Source: Flavobacterium rhamnosiphilum (GTDB lineage: Bacteria > Bacteroidota > Bacteroidia > Flavobacteriales > Flavobacteriaceae). From it: 64,000 bases of DNA. Where the stretch lies: NCBI RefSeq assembly GCF_004349195.1, contig NZ_SMLG01000008.1, positions 62,001 to 126,000 on the forward strand. Direction: 5' to 3'. Of the stretch, positions 37,368 through 46,307 are shown piece by piece. The notes beneath the pieces are model-generated. The model was not told the origin of the DNA. It saw only the letters and a program-made list of their open reading frames with translations, and made no database searches. Position 1 is the stretch's first letter. The number at the start of each line of letters is the position of its first letter. A program made the translations under genes and the position numbers.

Positions 37368-38498
37368 ATGAAAAATAATGAAGTTTTAATTATTGGTGGT
37401 GGTTTAGCAGGATTGACTGCTGCGATTCATTTGTCTAAAATTGGACTTCAGGTTACTGTAATTGAAAAAAATGAATTCCCAAAGCATAAGGTTTGCGGCG
37501 AATATATATCTAATGAAGTCTTGCCTTATTTCAATTGGTTGGATTTAAACATAGCTGATTTAAATCCTACAAATATCACAAAACTTGAGTTTTCAACAGC
37601 AAGCGGAAAAACAATTAAAAGCGTTTTGCCACTTGGTGGTTTCGGAATTAGTCGTTTTGTTTTAGACGAATATTTGTATAAAAAAGCACTTAAAAACGGA
37701 TGCAAAATACTTCAAAACAATGTAGAAAGTATAGCATTTGAGGTCAATCAATTTATAGTTACGACTGCTAATAAAAACATTTTAAAATCAGAAATAGTTA
37801 TTGGTGCATTTGGAAAACGTTCTAACATTGACCAGAAATTAAATAGAGATTTCATCCAGAAAAAATCATATTGGTTGGCTGTTAAGGCGCATTATTCGGG
37901 AGATTTTCCAAATGACAGTGTTGGTCTTCATAATTTCAAAGGTGGATATTGTGGTGTTTCTAAAGTAGAAAAGGACACAATTAATATCTGTTATTTAGCA
38001 GATTACGAGACTTTTAAACAGTTTAAAAATATTGATGAATATCAAAATAGTGTAGTTTCTAAAAACCCTCATTTAAAAGTAATTTTCGAAAAAAGTAGTT
38101 TGCTTTTTGAAAAACCTTTAACCATAAGCCAAATATCTTTTGAGAAAAAACAAGCCGTTGAAAATCATATTCTAATGATTGGCGATACCGCAGGACTAAT
38201 TCATCCTTTGTGTGGAAATGGAATGGCAATGGCAATTCATAGTGCAAAAATTGTTTCAGAATTAGTGGAGAAATATTATACCAATGAAATTAAATCCCGA
38301 AATGAATTAGAAGAAAAATACACTCAGGAATGGAATTTAAATTTCAAGAAAAGGCTTAAAATGGGCCGATTGTTATCGAATCTTTTGCAAAAGCAAAAAC
38401 TTTCAGCCGTATTGATGCGTATATTAATTATATTTCCATTTTTATTATCAAAAATTATAAAGAATACGCACGGAACCCCAATAACTTTAAATTCATAA
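37368..38498 (+). CDS. FAD-dependent oxidoreductase, geranylgeranyl-reductase-like
   Basis: The 376-residue protein has the FAD dinucleotide motif LIIGGGLAGLTAAIHLSKIG (about 7-26), the family element KHKVCGEYISNE (about 41-52) and the second FAD motif HILMIGDTAGLIHPLCGNGMA (about 264-284). Relatives reduce prenyl or polyene chains or hydroxylate/halogenate aromatic rings. It opens a seven-gene operon with a type III polyketide synthase, so it probably modifies the polyketide or its alkyl chain. The downstream methyltransferase starts directly after its stop codon. Confidence 0.82.
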   Translation: MKNNEVLIIGGGLAGLTAAIHLSKIGLQVTVIEKNEFPKHKVCGEYISNEVLPYFNWLDLNIADLNPTNITKLEFSTASGKTIKSVLPLGGFGISRFVLDEYLYKKALKNGCKILQNNVESIAFEVNQFIVTTANKNILKSEIVIGAFGKRSNIDQKLNRDFIQKKSYWLAVKAHYSGDFPNDSVGLHNFKGGYCGVSKVEKDTINICYLADYETFKQFKNIDEYQNSVVSKNPHLKVIFEKSSLLFEKPLTISQISFEKKQAVENHILMIGDTAGLIHPLCGNGMAMAIHSAKIVSELVEKYYTNEIKSRNELEEKYTQEWNLNFKKRLKMGRLLSNLLQKQKLSAVLMRILIIFPFLLSKIIKNTHGTPITLNS

Positions 38499-39212
38499 AT
38501 GTTTCTAAATACAAAATTCAGAACCGATACGCTTGAAACGATGGATGATTTTGCCATGGAAGGAGAAATCTTGCGTGATGCATTGGATAAAATTGCCAAA
38601 ATCAATCAACTTTTAGGAGGGAACCAGCTAACTTTAGAAGGCGTTCAGGATTTGATAAGTAGTATTTCAAAATCAAATGAAATTGTAATTGTAGACGTTG
38701 GGTGTGGCAATGGTGATATGTTGCGAACTTTAGCTGATTTTGGATTAAAAAACAAGCTAAAATTCCAGTTAATAGGCATCGATGCCAATCGTTTTACAAT
38801 TAGTCATGCGCAAAAATTATCTGAAAATTACCTCAATATTAGCTATCGTTGTGAAGATGTATTTTCTAAATCATTCAATGAATTAAAATACGATATTGTT
38901 TTGTGTACTTTGACATTACATCATTTTAAAGACAATGAAATTGTTGATTTATTAAACGTATTTAATACCAATTCGAATATTGGAATTGTTATTAATGACT
39001 TGCATAGAAATGCAATAGCATACCGATTATTTCAGGCATTGTGTTTTGTGTTTCAATTGAATGAGATGTCTCGAGAAGATGGATTAACTTCAATTTTAAG
39101 AGGTTTTAAAAAAGAAGAATTGATCGAATTTTCTAAAAAATTAAGTTTTAAAAACTATAAAATTCATTGGAAATGGGCTTTTCGTTATCAATGGATAATT
39201 TCTAAAATATGA
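38499..39212 (+). CDS. SAM-dependent methyltransferase
   Basis: The 237-residue protein has motif I VDVGCGNGDML (about 66-76), IGIDANRFTI (motif for ribose binding) and DIVLCTLTLHHFKDNEIV, the layout of class I methyltransferases of the UbiE-like group. Its start lies directly behind the stop of the oxidoreductase gene and its end overlaps the polyketide synthase start by 4 bp (ATGA). It would O- or C-methylate the polyketide product. Confidence 0.85.
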   Translation: MFLNTKFRTDTLETMDDFAMEGEILRDALDKIAKINQLLGGNQLTLEGVQDLISSISKSNEIVIVDVGCGNGDMLRTLADFGLKNKLKFQLIGIDANRFTISHAQKLSENYLNISYRCEDVFSKSFNELKYDIVLCTLTLHHFKDNEIVDLLNVFNTNSNIGIVINDLHRNAIAYRLFQALCFVFQLNEMSREDGLTSILRGFKKEELIEFSKKLSFKNYKIHWKWAFRYQWIISKI

Positions 39213-40261
39213 GTGTAAAAATCAAAACCGTAACAAAACAGTTACCAAAATATTCCAGAAATACAGATGAAATCATTCCTTTTTTGGATGCATGGTTAGT
39301 GGGGCAAGACGAACGTTTCATTAGAAAAGTAAAGAAAATTTTTGAAGGAGCAGCTGTTGATAAACGCTATTCCATTATGGATCCAATTGAAGTGTTTACC
39401 AAAACTTCATTTGAAGAAAGAAACGATATTTATGTTCGTGAAGTCATTGATTTAGGCGAAAAAGTGTTAGAAAAAGCGCTAAAAAAAGCCAATTGGAACC
39501 CTGAAGATTTAGACTATATTATTACGGTAAGTTGCACTGGAATAATGATTCCGTCACTAGATGCTTATTTGATTAATACATTAAAATTGCGTCAGGATAT
39601 CGTTCGGCTTCCCGTTACCGAAATGGGTTGTGCTGCCGGAATTTCAGGAATTATTTATGCTAAAAATTTCTTGCAGGCCAATCCGGGGAAACGTGCTGCT
39701 GTAATTGCAGTTGAAAGTCCAACAGCAACATTTCAATTGGATGATTTTTCGATGGCAAATATTGTAAGTGCGGCAATTTTTGGCGATGGTGCGGCTTGCG
39801 TTTTACTTTCTTCACATGAAGACGATGAAGGTCCGGAAATTGTAGCGGAGGAAATGTATCATTTCTATGACACTATTCACATGATGGGTTTTAAACTCAC
39901 GAATTCTGGATTGCAAATGGTTCTGGATATTGAAGTTCCAGAAACGATCGCTTCTCATTTTCCCGATATTATTCACCCCTTTTTAGAAAAAAACAATTTA
40001 AAAATGGAGGATATTGATCATTTAATTTTTCATCCCGGAGGAAAGAAAATTGTTCAAACGGTTGAAGGTTTGTTTTCTAATTTGGGTAAAAATATAGACG
40101 ATACTAAAGAAGTTTTGCGTTTGTATGGGAACATGTCAAGCGCAACGGTTTTATATGTTTTGGAACGAATCATGGATAATCAGCCCAAAAAAGGAGAGAA
40201 AGGATTAATGTTGAGTTTTGGCCCTGGTTTTTCAGCGCAACGAGTTTTATTACAGTTTTAA
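39209..40261 (+). CDS. Type III polyketide synthase (chalcone synthase-like)
   Basis: The 350-residue protein has the complete Cys-His-Asn triad of type III PKS: Cys141 in EMGCAAG, His275 in FHPGGKK and Asn308 in GNMSSAT, plus the C-terminal SFGPGFS loop. Type III PKS enzymes extend an acyl-CoA (sometimes acyl-ACP) starter with malonyl-CoA and cyclise it to pyrones, resorcinols or phloroglucinols. The dehydratase, ketosynthase and carrier protein beside it suggest a dedicated fatty starter. KAS III is excluded by HPGG and the GPG loop together with the triad. Confidence 0.92.
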   Translation: MSVKIKTVTKQLPKYSRNTDEIIPFLDAWLVGQDERFIRKVKKIFEGAAVDKRYSIMDPIEVFTKTSFEERNDIYVREVIDLGEKVLEKALKKANWNPEDLDYIITVSCTGIMIPSLDAYLINTLKLRQDIVRLPVTEMGCAAGISGIIYAKNFLQANPGKRAAVIAVESPTATFQLDDFSMANIVSAAIFGDGAACVLLSSHEDDEGPEIVAEEMYHFYDTIHMMGFKLTNSGLQMVLDIEVPETIASHFPDIIHPFLEKNNLKMEDIDHLIFHPGGKKIVQTVEGLFSNLGKNIDDTKEVLRLYGNMSSATVLYVLERIMDNQPKKGEKGLMLSFGPGFSAQRVLLQF

Positions 40262-40269
40262 ACAAGAAA

Positions 40270-40704
40270 ATGAATAACCAAGAAATTATAGCACAATTAC
40301 CGTATTCTAAGCCATTTTTGTTTGTGGACGAAATTCTTCAAATCAATGAAAATGGGGTGGAAGGAACCTACACTTTTGATGAAAATCTTGATTTTTATAA
40401 AGGTCATTTCAGAGATAATCCGGTGACTCCGGGAGTGATTTTGACGGAAGTTATGGCGCAAATTGGATTAGTTTGTTTGGGGATTTTTTTATTAGATAAT
40501 TCATTTAATAGAAATGCCTCAATTGCTTTAACATCAACAGAAATAGAATTTTTAAAACCTGTTTTTCCAAATGAAAAAGCAATGGTAATTTCAGAAAAAA
40601 TATATTTTAGATTCGGAAAATTAAAATGTAAAGTCATCATGAAAAATGAAATAGGAGAGGTTGTTTGTACAGGAATAATCGCAGGTATGGTAATTTCTAA
40701 ATAA
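40270..40704 (+). CDS. FabZ-like 3-hydroxyacyl-ACP dehydratase
   Basis: The 144-residue hotdog protein carries the FabZ active site: His46 in KGHFRDNPVTPGV and Glu60 in LTEVMAQIG, 14 residues apart as in FabZ. FabZ usually reads GHFPGxPVMPG, so the loop is diverged. It should dehydrate 3-hydroxyacyl-ACP to enoyl-ACP on the operon's own carrier. It stops one base before the ketosynthase start. Confidence 0.85.
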   Translation: MNNQEIIAQLPYSKPFLFVDEILQINENGVEGTYTFDENLDFYKGHFRDNPVTPGVILTEVMAQIGLVCLGIFLLDNSFNRNASIALTSTEIEFLKPVFPNEKAMVISEKIYFRFGKLKCKVIMKNEIGEVVCTGIIAGMVISK

Positions 40705-41976
40705 ATGAAAAAAAGAGTAGTTATAACAGGTCTTGGTGTTGTTGCTCCAAATGGAGTAGGACTTGATGCGTTTACGCATGCCATCAAAAACGGAATTTCG
40801 GGAATTAAGCACGACGCTGAGTTGGAACGATTACAATTTTCTTGTCAAATAGCAGGAAAACCGGAGATTTCTACTGAATTAGCATTAAAATATTTTTCTG
40901 AATTGGAGTTAAGAAACTTCAATTCCACTGGGATTTTATATGGTGTAATTGCAGGAATTGATGCATGGAAAGATGCTGGTTTATCTTTAGAAATAAATGA
41001 AGAACCGGATTGGGGCAGCGGAACTATTTTTGGTACAGGAACTTCTGGAATTGATAAATTTCGTGAAAGCATTTATAAAATAGATGATTTTCAAACGAGA
41101 AGATTAGGCAGCACCGCCGTTGCTCAAACGATGAATAGTGGTGTCAGCGCTTATCTGGGCGGAAAATTAGGATTAGGAAACCAGGTTTCAACTAATTCCT
41201 CAGCGTGTACGACCGGCACGGAGAGTATTTTGATGGCTTTTGAAAGGATAAAGTCAGGTCAGGCCAAACGTATTTTAGCAGGAAGCACCAGCGATTCCGG
41301 GCCTTACATTTGGGGTGGCTTTGATGCCATGAAAGTCTGTACTTTTAAGCATAATGAAAATCCCGAACAAGGCTCAAGGCCAATGTCAGCAAGTGCTTCA
41401 GGATTTGTTCCCGGAAGTGGAGCTGGAGCTTTGGTTTTGGAAGATTTAGAAAGTGCGATTGCACGAGACGCTACAATTTATGCTGAAGTTTTGGGTGGAA
41501 ATGTCAATTCCGGTGGACAACGCGGACTAGGAACCATGACCGCTCCAAACCCTATTGCTGTACAGAAATGCATTCAAAATGCTTTAAAAAATGCAGGAAT
41601 TTCTGCCAATGATATCGATGCAATCAACGGACATTTGACAGCCACATCAAAAGATAGTCTTGAAATTCAGAATTGGAGTGAAGCTTTAGGACGAAATGGA
41701 AAAGAATTTCCATACATAAACTCTTTGAAATCAATGGTAGGTCATTGTTTATCGGGAGCGGGAAGTATTGAAAGTGTGGCTTCTATACTGCAATTGCATC
41801 ACGGATTTATTTTCCCGAATATCAATTGTGTCGATTTGCATCCTGAAATTACGGCAATAATTGATGAATCGAGAATACCACAACAACTGATTGAAAAGGA
41901 ATTAAATATAATTGCAAAAGCCAGTTTTGGGTTTGGAGATGTGAATGGATGTGTAATTTTTAAGAAATACATTTAG
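40705..41976 (+). CDS. Beta-ketoacyl-ACP synthase (KAS I/II type)
   Basis: The 423-residue condensing enzyme has the catalytic Cys168 (STNSSACTTGTE), His310 (INGHLTATSKDS) and His347 with Lys342 (SLKSMVGHCLSGAG), the Cys-His-His set of decarboxylating elongating synthases. The first His motif is unusual (NGHLTAT instead of NAHGTST). It would extend an acyl chain on the operon's ACP and so make a custom starter for the type III PKS. No ketoreductase or enoyl reductase is encoded here, so those steps would come from housekeeping FAS II. Confidence 0.9.
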   Translation: MKKRVVITGLGVVAPNGVGLDAFTHAIKNGISGIKHDAELERLQFSCQIAGKPEISTELALKYFSELELRNFNSTGILYGVIAGIDAWKDAGLSLEINEEPDWGSGTIFGTGTSGIDKFRESIYKIDDFQTRRLGSTAVAQTMNSGVSAYLGGKLGLGNQVSTNSSACTTGTESILMAFERIKSGQAKRILAGSTSDSGPYIWGGFDAMKVCTFKHNENPEQGSRPMSASASGFVPGSGAGALVLEDLESAIARDATIYAEVLGGNVNSGGQRGLGTMTAPNPIAVQKCIQNALKNAGISANDIDAINGHLTATSKDSLEIQNWSEALGRNGKEFPYINSLKSMVGHCLSGAGSIESVASILQLHHGFIFPNINCVDLHPEITAIIDESRIPQQLIEKELNIIAKASFGFGDVNGCVIFKKYI

Positions 41977-42030
41977 TCATATATTGGCAGGTAATTTTGA
42001 ATTCAATACATTAACAAAAAGCAAAAAATT

Positions 42031-42288
42031 ATGAATAAAGAACTAACAATTGAAGAATTAAAAAATATAGTAAAGCCGTATATTCAAAATCAAGAAGCTT
42101 TTGATCTGCTTACGGAAGATACTGATTTTATAAATGACTTGAAGATCAATTCTGCTAATTTAGTAGATGTTATTTTAGATATTGAGGAGAAATATAATAT
42201 TGTAATCGATAATGAATCAATGGAGCGTATGGTTAACGTAAAATCGGCATTGGAAATTATTGAAACCAAATTAGCAGAGAAAAACTAG
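42031..42288 (+). CDS. Acyl carrier protein, divergent
   Basis: The 85-residue acidic protein has the four-helix ACP pattern (FINDLKINSANLVDVILDIEE compressed over residues 33-53). The phosphopantetheine serine is probably Ser41 in INSANLVD, where most ACPs have DSLD or DSVE. It is 54 bp after the ketosynthase and 29 bp before the phosphopantetheinyl transferase that should activate it. Confidence 0.82.
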   Translation: MNKELTIEELKNIVKPYIQNQEAFDLLTEDTDFINDLKINSANLVDVILDIEEKYNIVIDNESMERMVNVKSALEIIETKLAEKN

Positions 42289-42317
42289 GGAATTAGCGGT
42301 AAAAAAGTCAGTAAAAA

Positions 42318-42809
42318 ATGATTGGAAACGACATAGTAGATTTGGCTTTAGCCAGAAAAGAAAGTAATTGGAAACGGAACCGGTTTTTAGACAAAATCTT
42401 TACTGCAAAAGAACAATTACTCATTGCTGATACCGAAAACCCTGAAATAATGGTTTGGAATTTATGGAGCAGAAAGGAAGCTGCTTATAAAATCTACAAC
42501 AGAGAAACGGGAATTAGAGGGTATTTTCCTTTACAATTAGAATGTGTCTATGAAAATGAAATTTCAGGCTCAGTTTCAATAAAAGGGAATACGTATTTTA
42601 CAAAAACTACAATTTCTGATGCATTCATACATACGATTGCCGTAGTGAAAAAAGAAAAATTTGATACGATCAGAAAATTAAATTCAAACGAAACAATTAG
42701 TAAAAGTGATGGAATTCCTTTTATAATTGACGAACAGACTAAAATAACTAAACCGGTTTCTATCAGCCATCACGGGCGATTTTGGGAAGGAATTACCTTG
42801 ATTGATTAG
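42318..42809 (+). CDS. 4'-phosphopantetheinyl transferase
   Basis: The 163-residue protein has the two Mg-binding motifs of the superfamily: GNDIVDL (3-9, Asp5) and WSRKEAAYK (50-58, Glu54). It transfers phosphopantetheine from CoA to a carrier-protein serine, most likely Ser41 of the adjacent ACP. Its C-terminal part (PVSISHHGRFWEGITLID) is short. It closes the type III PKS operon and converges on the DnaQ-like gene 7 bp away. Confidence 0.88.
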   Translation: MIGNDIVDLALARKESNWKRNRFLDKIFTAKEQLLIADTENPEIMVWNLWSRKEAAYKIYNRETGIRGYFPLQLECVYENEISGSVSIKGNTYFTKTTISDAFIHTIAVVKKEKFDTIRKLNSNETISKSDGIPFIIDEQTKITKPVSISHHGRFWEGITLID

Positions 42810-42816
42810 AATAATA

Positions 42817-43413
42817 TTATTTTATTCCCAGTTTTGATTTTAATTTTAAGAATAGCAACGACGTTTTATAAGCATCTTCAGCAGAGGAATTTCGGTCACT
42901 TTTAGAAATATTATATACCGTACAAAGTTCATCAAGAGAAAATTGTTTATCATTAATATCATGCAGTTTTCTATGCATAATATCAACATCTAAAGCTTCG
43001 TTTTTTAATCTTCCACAGTCCAGTCTTTCTAATGCTGCGTTAATCATTTCAACATCAAAATCAATATGATGACCCACTAAAGTCGAATTTCCAAGATACT
43101 CTATCAACAATTTTATAGCTTCGGCTTCACCAAGTTTTTTAATTTTACTTTCCACCAAAAATTCATTTGAAAGACCGTTATCATGAAGAAACTTGTATTG
43201 TAGCAATACCGCTTCAAAACTATCGCCAATAACAATACTGTTATCGATTACGGCAAATGAACCTATGGATAAAATAACATCTTTGACTGGATTCAAACCG
43301 GAAGTTTCTGTTGACAAAACAACAAATCGGGTTGATTTCTTCTCAAATTTAGAAAGATAGGTCTTCCAAAATTCTGGATATTCTTTATTAATGTTTTTTA
43401 ACCAGTCTAACAT
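42817..43413 (-). CDS. DnaQ-like (DEDDh) exonuclease-fold protein with altered active site
   Basis: The 198-residue protein follows the DEDDh 3'-5' exonuclease fold: motif I VVLSTETSGL (31-40), motif II LVGHHIDFDVEMIN (112-125) and motif III RNSSAEDAYKTSLLFLKL (174-191). The first catalytic Asp of motif I is replaced by Ser34 (STET for DTET), and the motif III His is replaced by Asn175, while Glu36, Asp118 or Asp120 and Asp180 remain. This suggests lost or altered nuclease activity. It is 2 bp downstream of the DUF294 gene, a pairing known from other bacteria. Confidence 0.82.
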   Translation of the reverse strand: MLDWLKNINKEYPEFWKTYLSKFEKKSTRFVVLSTETSGLNPVKDVILSIGSFAVIDNSIVIGDSFEAVLLQYKFLHDNGLSNEFLVESKIKKLGEAEAIKLLIEYLGNSTLVGHHIDFDVEMINAALERLDCGRLKNEALDVDIMHRKLHDINDKQFSLDELCTVYNISKSDRNSSAEDAYKTSLLFLKLKSKLGIK

Positions 43414-43415
43414 AA

Positions 43416-45332
43416 TTATGAAAATTGAGTAAGTTGAAATTTATTTTTTACTAATTCTTCCAATTCTCTCATAGGAGCTAAAGCATTTTTTAATTTTTCT
43501 CTATCAATTTTTGATAATTCTTCCAAATTTATAAATTGGCCTGAATTATCATTTTTTAAACCTTCTAATGCTCTAAATTTTGATAAAGTCAAAAAGGCTT
43601 CCGCAGAATTAAGATAAATTTCAGCATGTTTAGGATCTGCAATTGCTAACTGCTTGAATCGCTGAAAGGTGTTGTTGATTCCTCGTATGTCAAAACTTAA
43701 GGTAAATAAACGGGCGCCATCAATCAATGGCATCAAAGCACGTGTTTTTATATCAAATTTATCTTTATTAGGGCCTTCTTCCTCAACATTGAATTTTTTG
43801 AAAAAACTTAAAGGAGAGTTTTTTCTCAACGCATCATTTCCTAAGAAATCAAAGAACAAAGTATTATTTTTTGCATTTTTGAAGACTACGTTTCCAATAG
43901 CATCTTCAATTTTTTGTTCTCCAAAAATAATTTCATAATCAAAAAATATACTACTCAAATCATTGCTGTTTTCACCAGGAGTATTCATCCAACTGTCGTA
44001 TTGTTTAGACCAGTCTGTCAGTGATTTACACCAAAGCATGTTGCTTCCCATGTGTCCGTTAGGGCATAATTCATAACCAATTTTTTCGAGTGTTGCAGTT
44101 GTTCTTTTTCCAAGTTTAAGAAAGTAATCTTTGACCTCTCGATACTTGTCTGCCGAAACATCTTCGAAAATCAAGATGCTATCCTGATCCGTTAACAACA
44201 ACTGTTCTTTTCTTCCTTGGCTTCCAATACTCAACCAAGCAAAACGGGCAGGAGGGGAACCTAAATCTAAAATAGATAATTCTACAGAACGTTTAATAAT
44301 GGCTAAATTAATTTCGCTGGCAATATTGAAAACGTGAGAAAGCGGTATGTTTTTAGAAATAGAGGTTTGAATCAAATCCGTTAAACGTTCTCGAATTTGT
44401 TTTAATTCCTTAGGGTTTTGTGAACGCTTAATCTCTTTAATTAAAACACCGGGATTATTTGCTTGGGCAACTATCAAATCATGTTCAGAAATGACTCCTT
44501 TTACATCAGATTTATCAGTTCCATCATGTGTTACGCATAAATGGGTTACATTATGTTTCAGCATCAGTAATTGAGCTTCAGCCAAGGAAACGTTCTCCAC
44601 AACAGTAATAACTGGTGATGACATTATTTTTCCTACCGAAACTGTTACAGGAAATCGACCGGTTGCAATTTTGGAACGCATATCAGTGTCAGTCACAATT
44701 CCGATAGGAAAGTTATTGTCACAAATGATAATGTTGTTTTTTAATGTTTCAGTCATTTGCTGAGCAATATCCTGTACAACTGCTGTAATTGTTGCCTTTA
44801 ATGGTGAAGTATTATAGGATAAAGATTGAAAATACTGCATTTCAGATTGTTGGTCAGAATAGAAAACATTATCAGAGATAAGTTTACCTCTTAAATTTTC
44901 TTTGTCTTTTGGATTTCGCGTATTCGTTGCAAAACTCTCCAACAAAAAATTCAAAACTTCTGAATTATTGACTACAAATGGGCGGAAAGTTGCGATTGGA
45001 ATAGCGTAAACAATGCTTTCTTCTCTGGCTTTGGCCGTCATCATATAATTATTCTTGGCAAAAAATGGACGCAAACCAAAAATATCACCTTCATGACACT
45101 TATTTAATAACGTTTCTTCAGCATCTGAAATGACAGATAAATTGATAGTGCCTGAAGCAACAACATAAAAACTGTCATGCAACACATCATTAATTTGAAA
45201 TAAGTTTTTATGTTTTTCTAAGTTTACAACGCGAATACTCATCGCTATTTGAGATAATTCTTCAAATGTCAAGTGATTAAATGGCGGATATTCCTTTAAA
45301 AAATCGGCAATGTGCTCAGCAATTGTATTCAT
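43416..45332 (-). CDS. cNMP-binding, CBS and DUF294 nucleotidyltransferase-like protein
   Basis: The 638-residue protein has an N-terminal cyclic-nucleotide-binding domain (about 20-130), two CBS domains (about 175-290; DTDMRSKIATGR and SEHDLIVAQ) and a DUF294 nucleotidyltransferase domain with GSQGRKEQ (370-377) and TDQDS (381-385). A helical DUF294_C domain follows. The family is thought to act in nucleotide or cyclic-nucleotide sensing with an associated DnaQ-like protein; the transferred nucleotide and target are unknown. The next gene in the operon is the altered DnaQ-like protein. Confidence 0.88.
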   Translation of the reverse strand: MNTIAEHIADFLKEYPPFNHLTFEELSQIAMSIRVVNLEKHKNLFQINDVLHDSFYVVASGTINLSVISDAEETLLNKCHEGDIFGLRPFFAKNNYMMTAKAREESIVYAIPIATFRPFVVNNSEVLNFLLESFATNTRNPKDKENLRGKLISDNVFYSDQQSEMQYFQSLSYNTSPLKATITAVVQDIAQQMTETLKNNIIICDNNFPIGIVTDTDMRSKIATGRFPVTVSVGKIMSSPVITVVENVSLAEAQLLMLKHNVTHLCVTHDGTDKSDVKGVISEHDLIVAQANNPGVLIKEIKRSQNPKELKQIRERLTDLIQTSISKNIPLSHVFNIASEINLAIIKRSVELSILDLGSPPARFAWLSIGSQGRKEQLLLTDQDSILIFEDVSADKYREVKDYFLKLGKRTTATLEKIGYELCPNGHMGSNMLWCKSLTDWSKQYDSWMNTPGENSNDLSSIFFDYEIIFGEQKIEDAIGNVVFKNAKNNTLFFDFLGNDALRKNSPLSFFKKFNVEEEGPNKDKFDIKTRALMPLIDGARLFTLSFDIRGINNTFQRFKQLAIADPKHAEIYLNSAEAFLTLSKFRALEGLKNDNSGQFINLEELSKIDREKLKNALAPMRELEELVKNKFQLTQFS

Positions 45333-45516
45333 AGTTGGTCAAATAAATGGTGTATTGTTTGTAAAAATAATAAAATAATAAATTATAATGCTGTCATTAT
45401 TGTAGTAAAACAACTAATTTATAAAGTTCTTAATTTTTTCTTAAAATTAAAGAGAATTATGCTAAATTAAATGAAGTTCTTTTATTTTTATAGGATAAAC
45501 TAAATCATTTTAAATC

Positions 45517-46023
45517 ATGAAATTACTAAAAAGAATACATCTTTTACTTATCGCATTTTTGATTGTAAATTCTTTAAATGCTCAAGAGAAACCTTCCAGT
45601 ACAAAAGAGGTTGTTTCAGGGAAAATTAATGGCGCAACCATTAGTATCAATTATGGAAGTCCATCTGTCAGAGCCAGAGAAATCTGGGGTAAATTAGTGC
45701 CATTCAATCAAGTTTGGCGTGCTGGTGCAAACGACGCCACAACTTTCGAAACTGACAAAGAGCTAACTATTGACGGATCTAAATTGCCAGCAGGGAAATA
45801 TTCGTTCTTTATTATACCAAATGAAAAAGAATGTATTATCATCTTTAATAAAGAAGCTAAACAATGGGGAGCTTATAAATATAAAGAAAAAGAAGATCAG
45901 TTAAGAGTTACTGTTAAGCAGAAAATTGCAAAATCAACAGCTGAAAAATTAGTTTATACAATTGATAAAAACAGTATTGCTTTAAGTTGGGATAACTGGA
46001 ACATACCAATTGCTGTACAATAA
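45517..46023 (+). CDS. DUF2911 secreted protein
   Basis: The 168-residue protein has a signal peptide (about 1-22, ending LNAQ) and the DUF2911 pattern: SGKINGATISINYGSPSVRAREIWGKLVP compressed over residues 31-59, VWRAGANDATTFET and KLPAGKYSFFIIPNE, and a C-terminal LSWDNWNIPI. It should be periplasmic or exported. The function of the domain is not established. It is transcribed alone, with a terminator at 46041-46071. Confidence 0.85.
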   Translation: MKLLKRIHLLLIAFLIVNSLNAQEKPSSTKEVVSGKINGATISINYGSPSVRAREIWGKLVPFNQVWRAGANDATTFETDKELTIDGSKLPAGKYSFFIIPNEKECIIIFNKEAKQWGAYKYKEKEDQLRVTVKQKIAKSTAEKLVYTIDKNSIALSWDNWNIPIAVQ

Positions 46024-46040
46024 AATTATTTTATAATTCT

Positions 46041-46071
46041 AAAAGGCATTACCAATAGGTGATGCTTTTTT
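46041..46071 (+). terminator. Intrinsic terminator of the DUF2911 gene
   Basis: GCATTACC (46046-46053) pairs with GGTGATGC (46058-46065), including one G-U pair, followed by six Ts. Confidence 0.8.
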
Positions 46072-46220
46072 GTTTTACTTAAATTGATTCTTTGGTTGTA
46101 TCTAAAAAGTCTATTTTACATAATATAAATTATAGTGCAAAATAATAACATTATAGTAAAGAATCAAAACCTCTGATGTAAAGACATTATGAGCAACGAT
46201 ATGAGCAACTATTGGGTCTG

Positions 46221-46236
46221 GCAATAAATTTATTGC
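46221..46236. promoter_or_regulatory. Perfect 16-bp palindrome upstream of the exporter promoter
   Basis: GCAATAAATTTATTGC is its own reverse complement. It lies 21 bp upstream of the -33 element of the Bcr/CflA promoter. A second inverted repeat, CTAATC (46240-46245) with GATTAG (46260-46265), flanks that element. They could be operators for a repressor or activator of the exporter; no regulator gene is adjacent. Confidence 0.5.
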
Positions 46237-46256
46237 AATCTAATCAGATTCTAGCC

Positions 46257-46286
46257 TTTGATTAGGATCTTAAATATTTACCTTTG
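46257..46286 (+). promoter_or_regulatory. Complete Bacteroidota promoter of the exporter gene
   Basis: TTTG (46257-46260), an 18-bp spacer and TACCTTTG (46279-46286) match the Bacteroidota sigma-A consensus TTTG-N17-20-TAnnTTTG. Transcription would start near 46293. This sets the start codon at ATG 46308 or later, because a TTG in the same frame at 46284 lies inside the -7 box. Confidence 0.8.
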
Positions 46287-46307
46287 CAAAATATTAAAAA
46301 AAATTTC

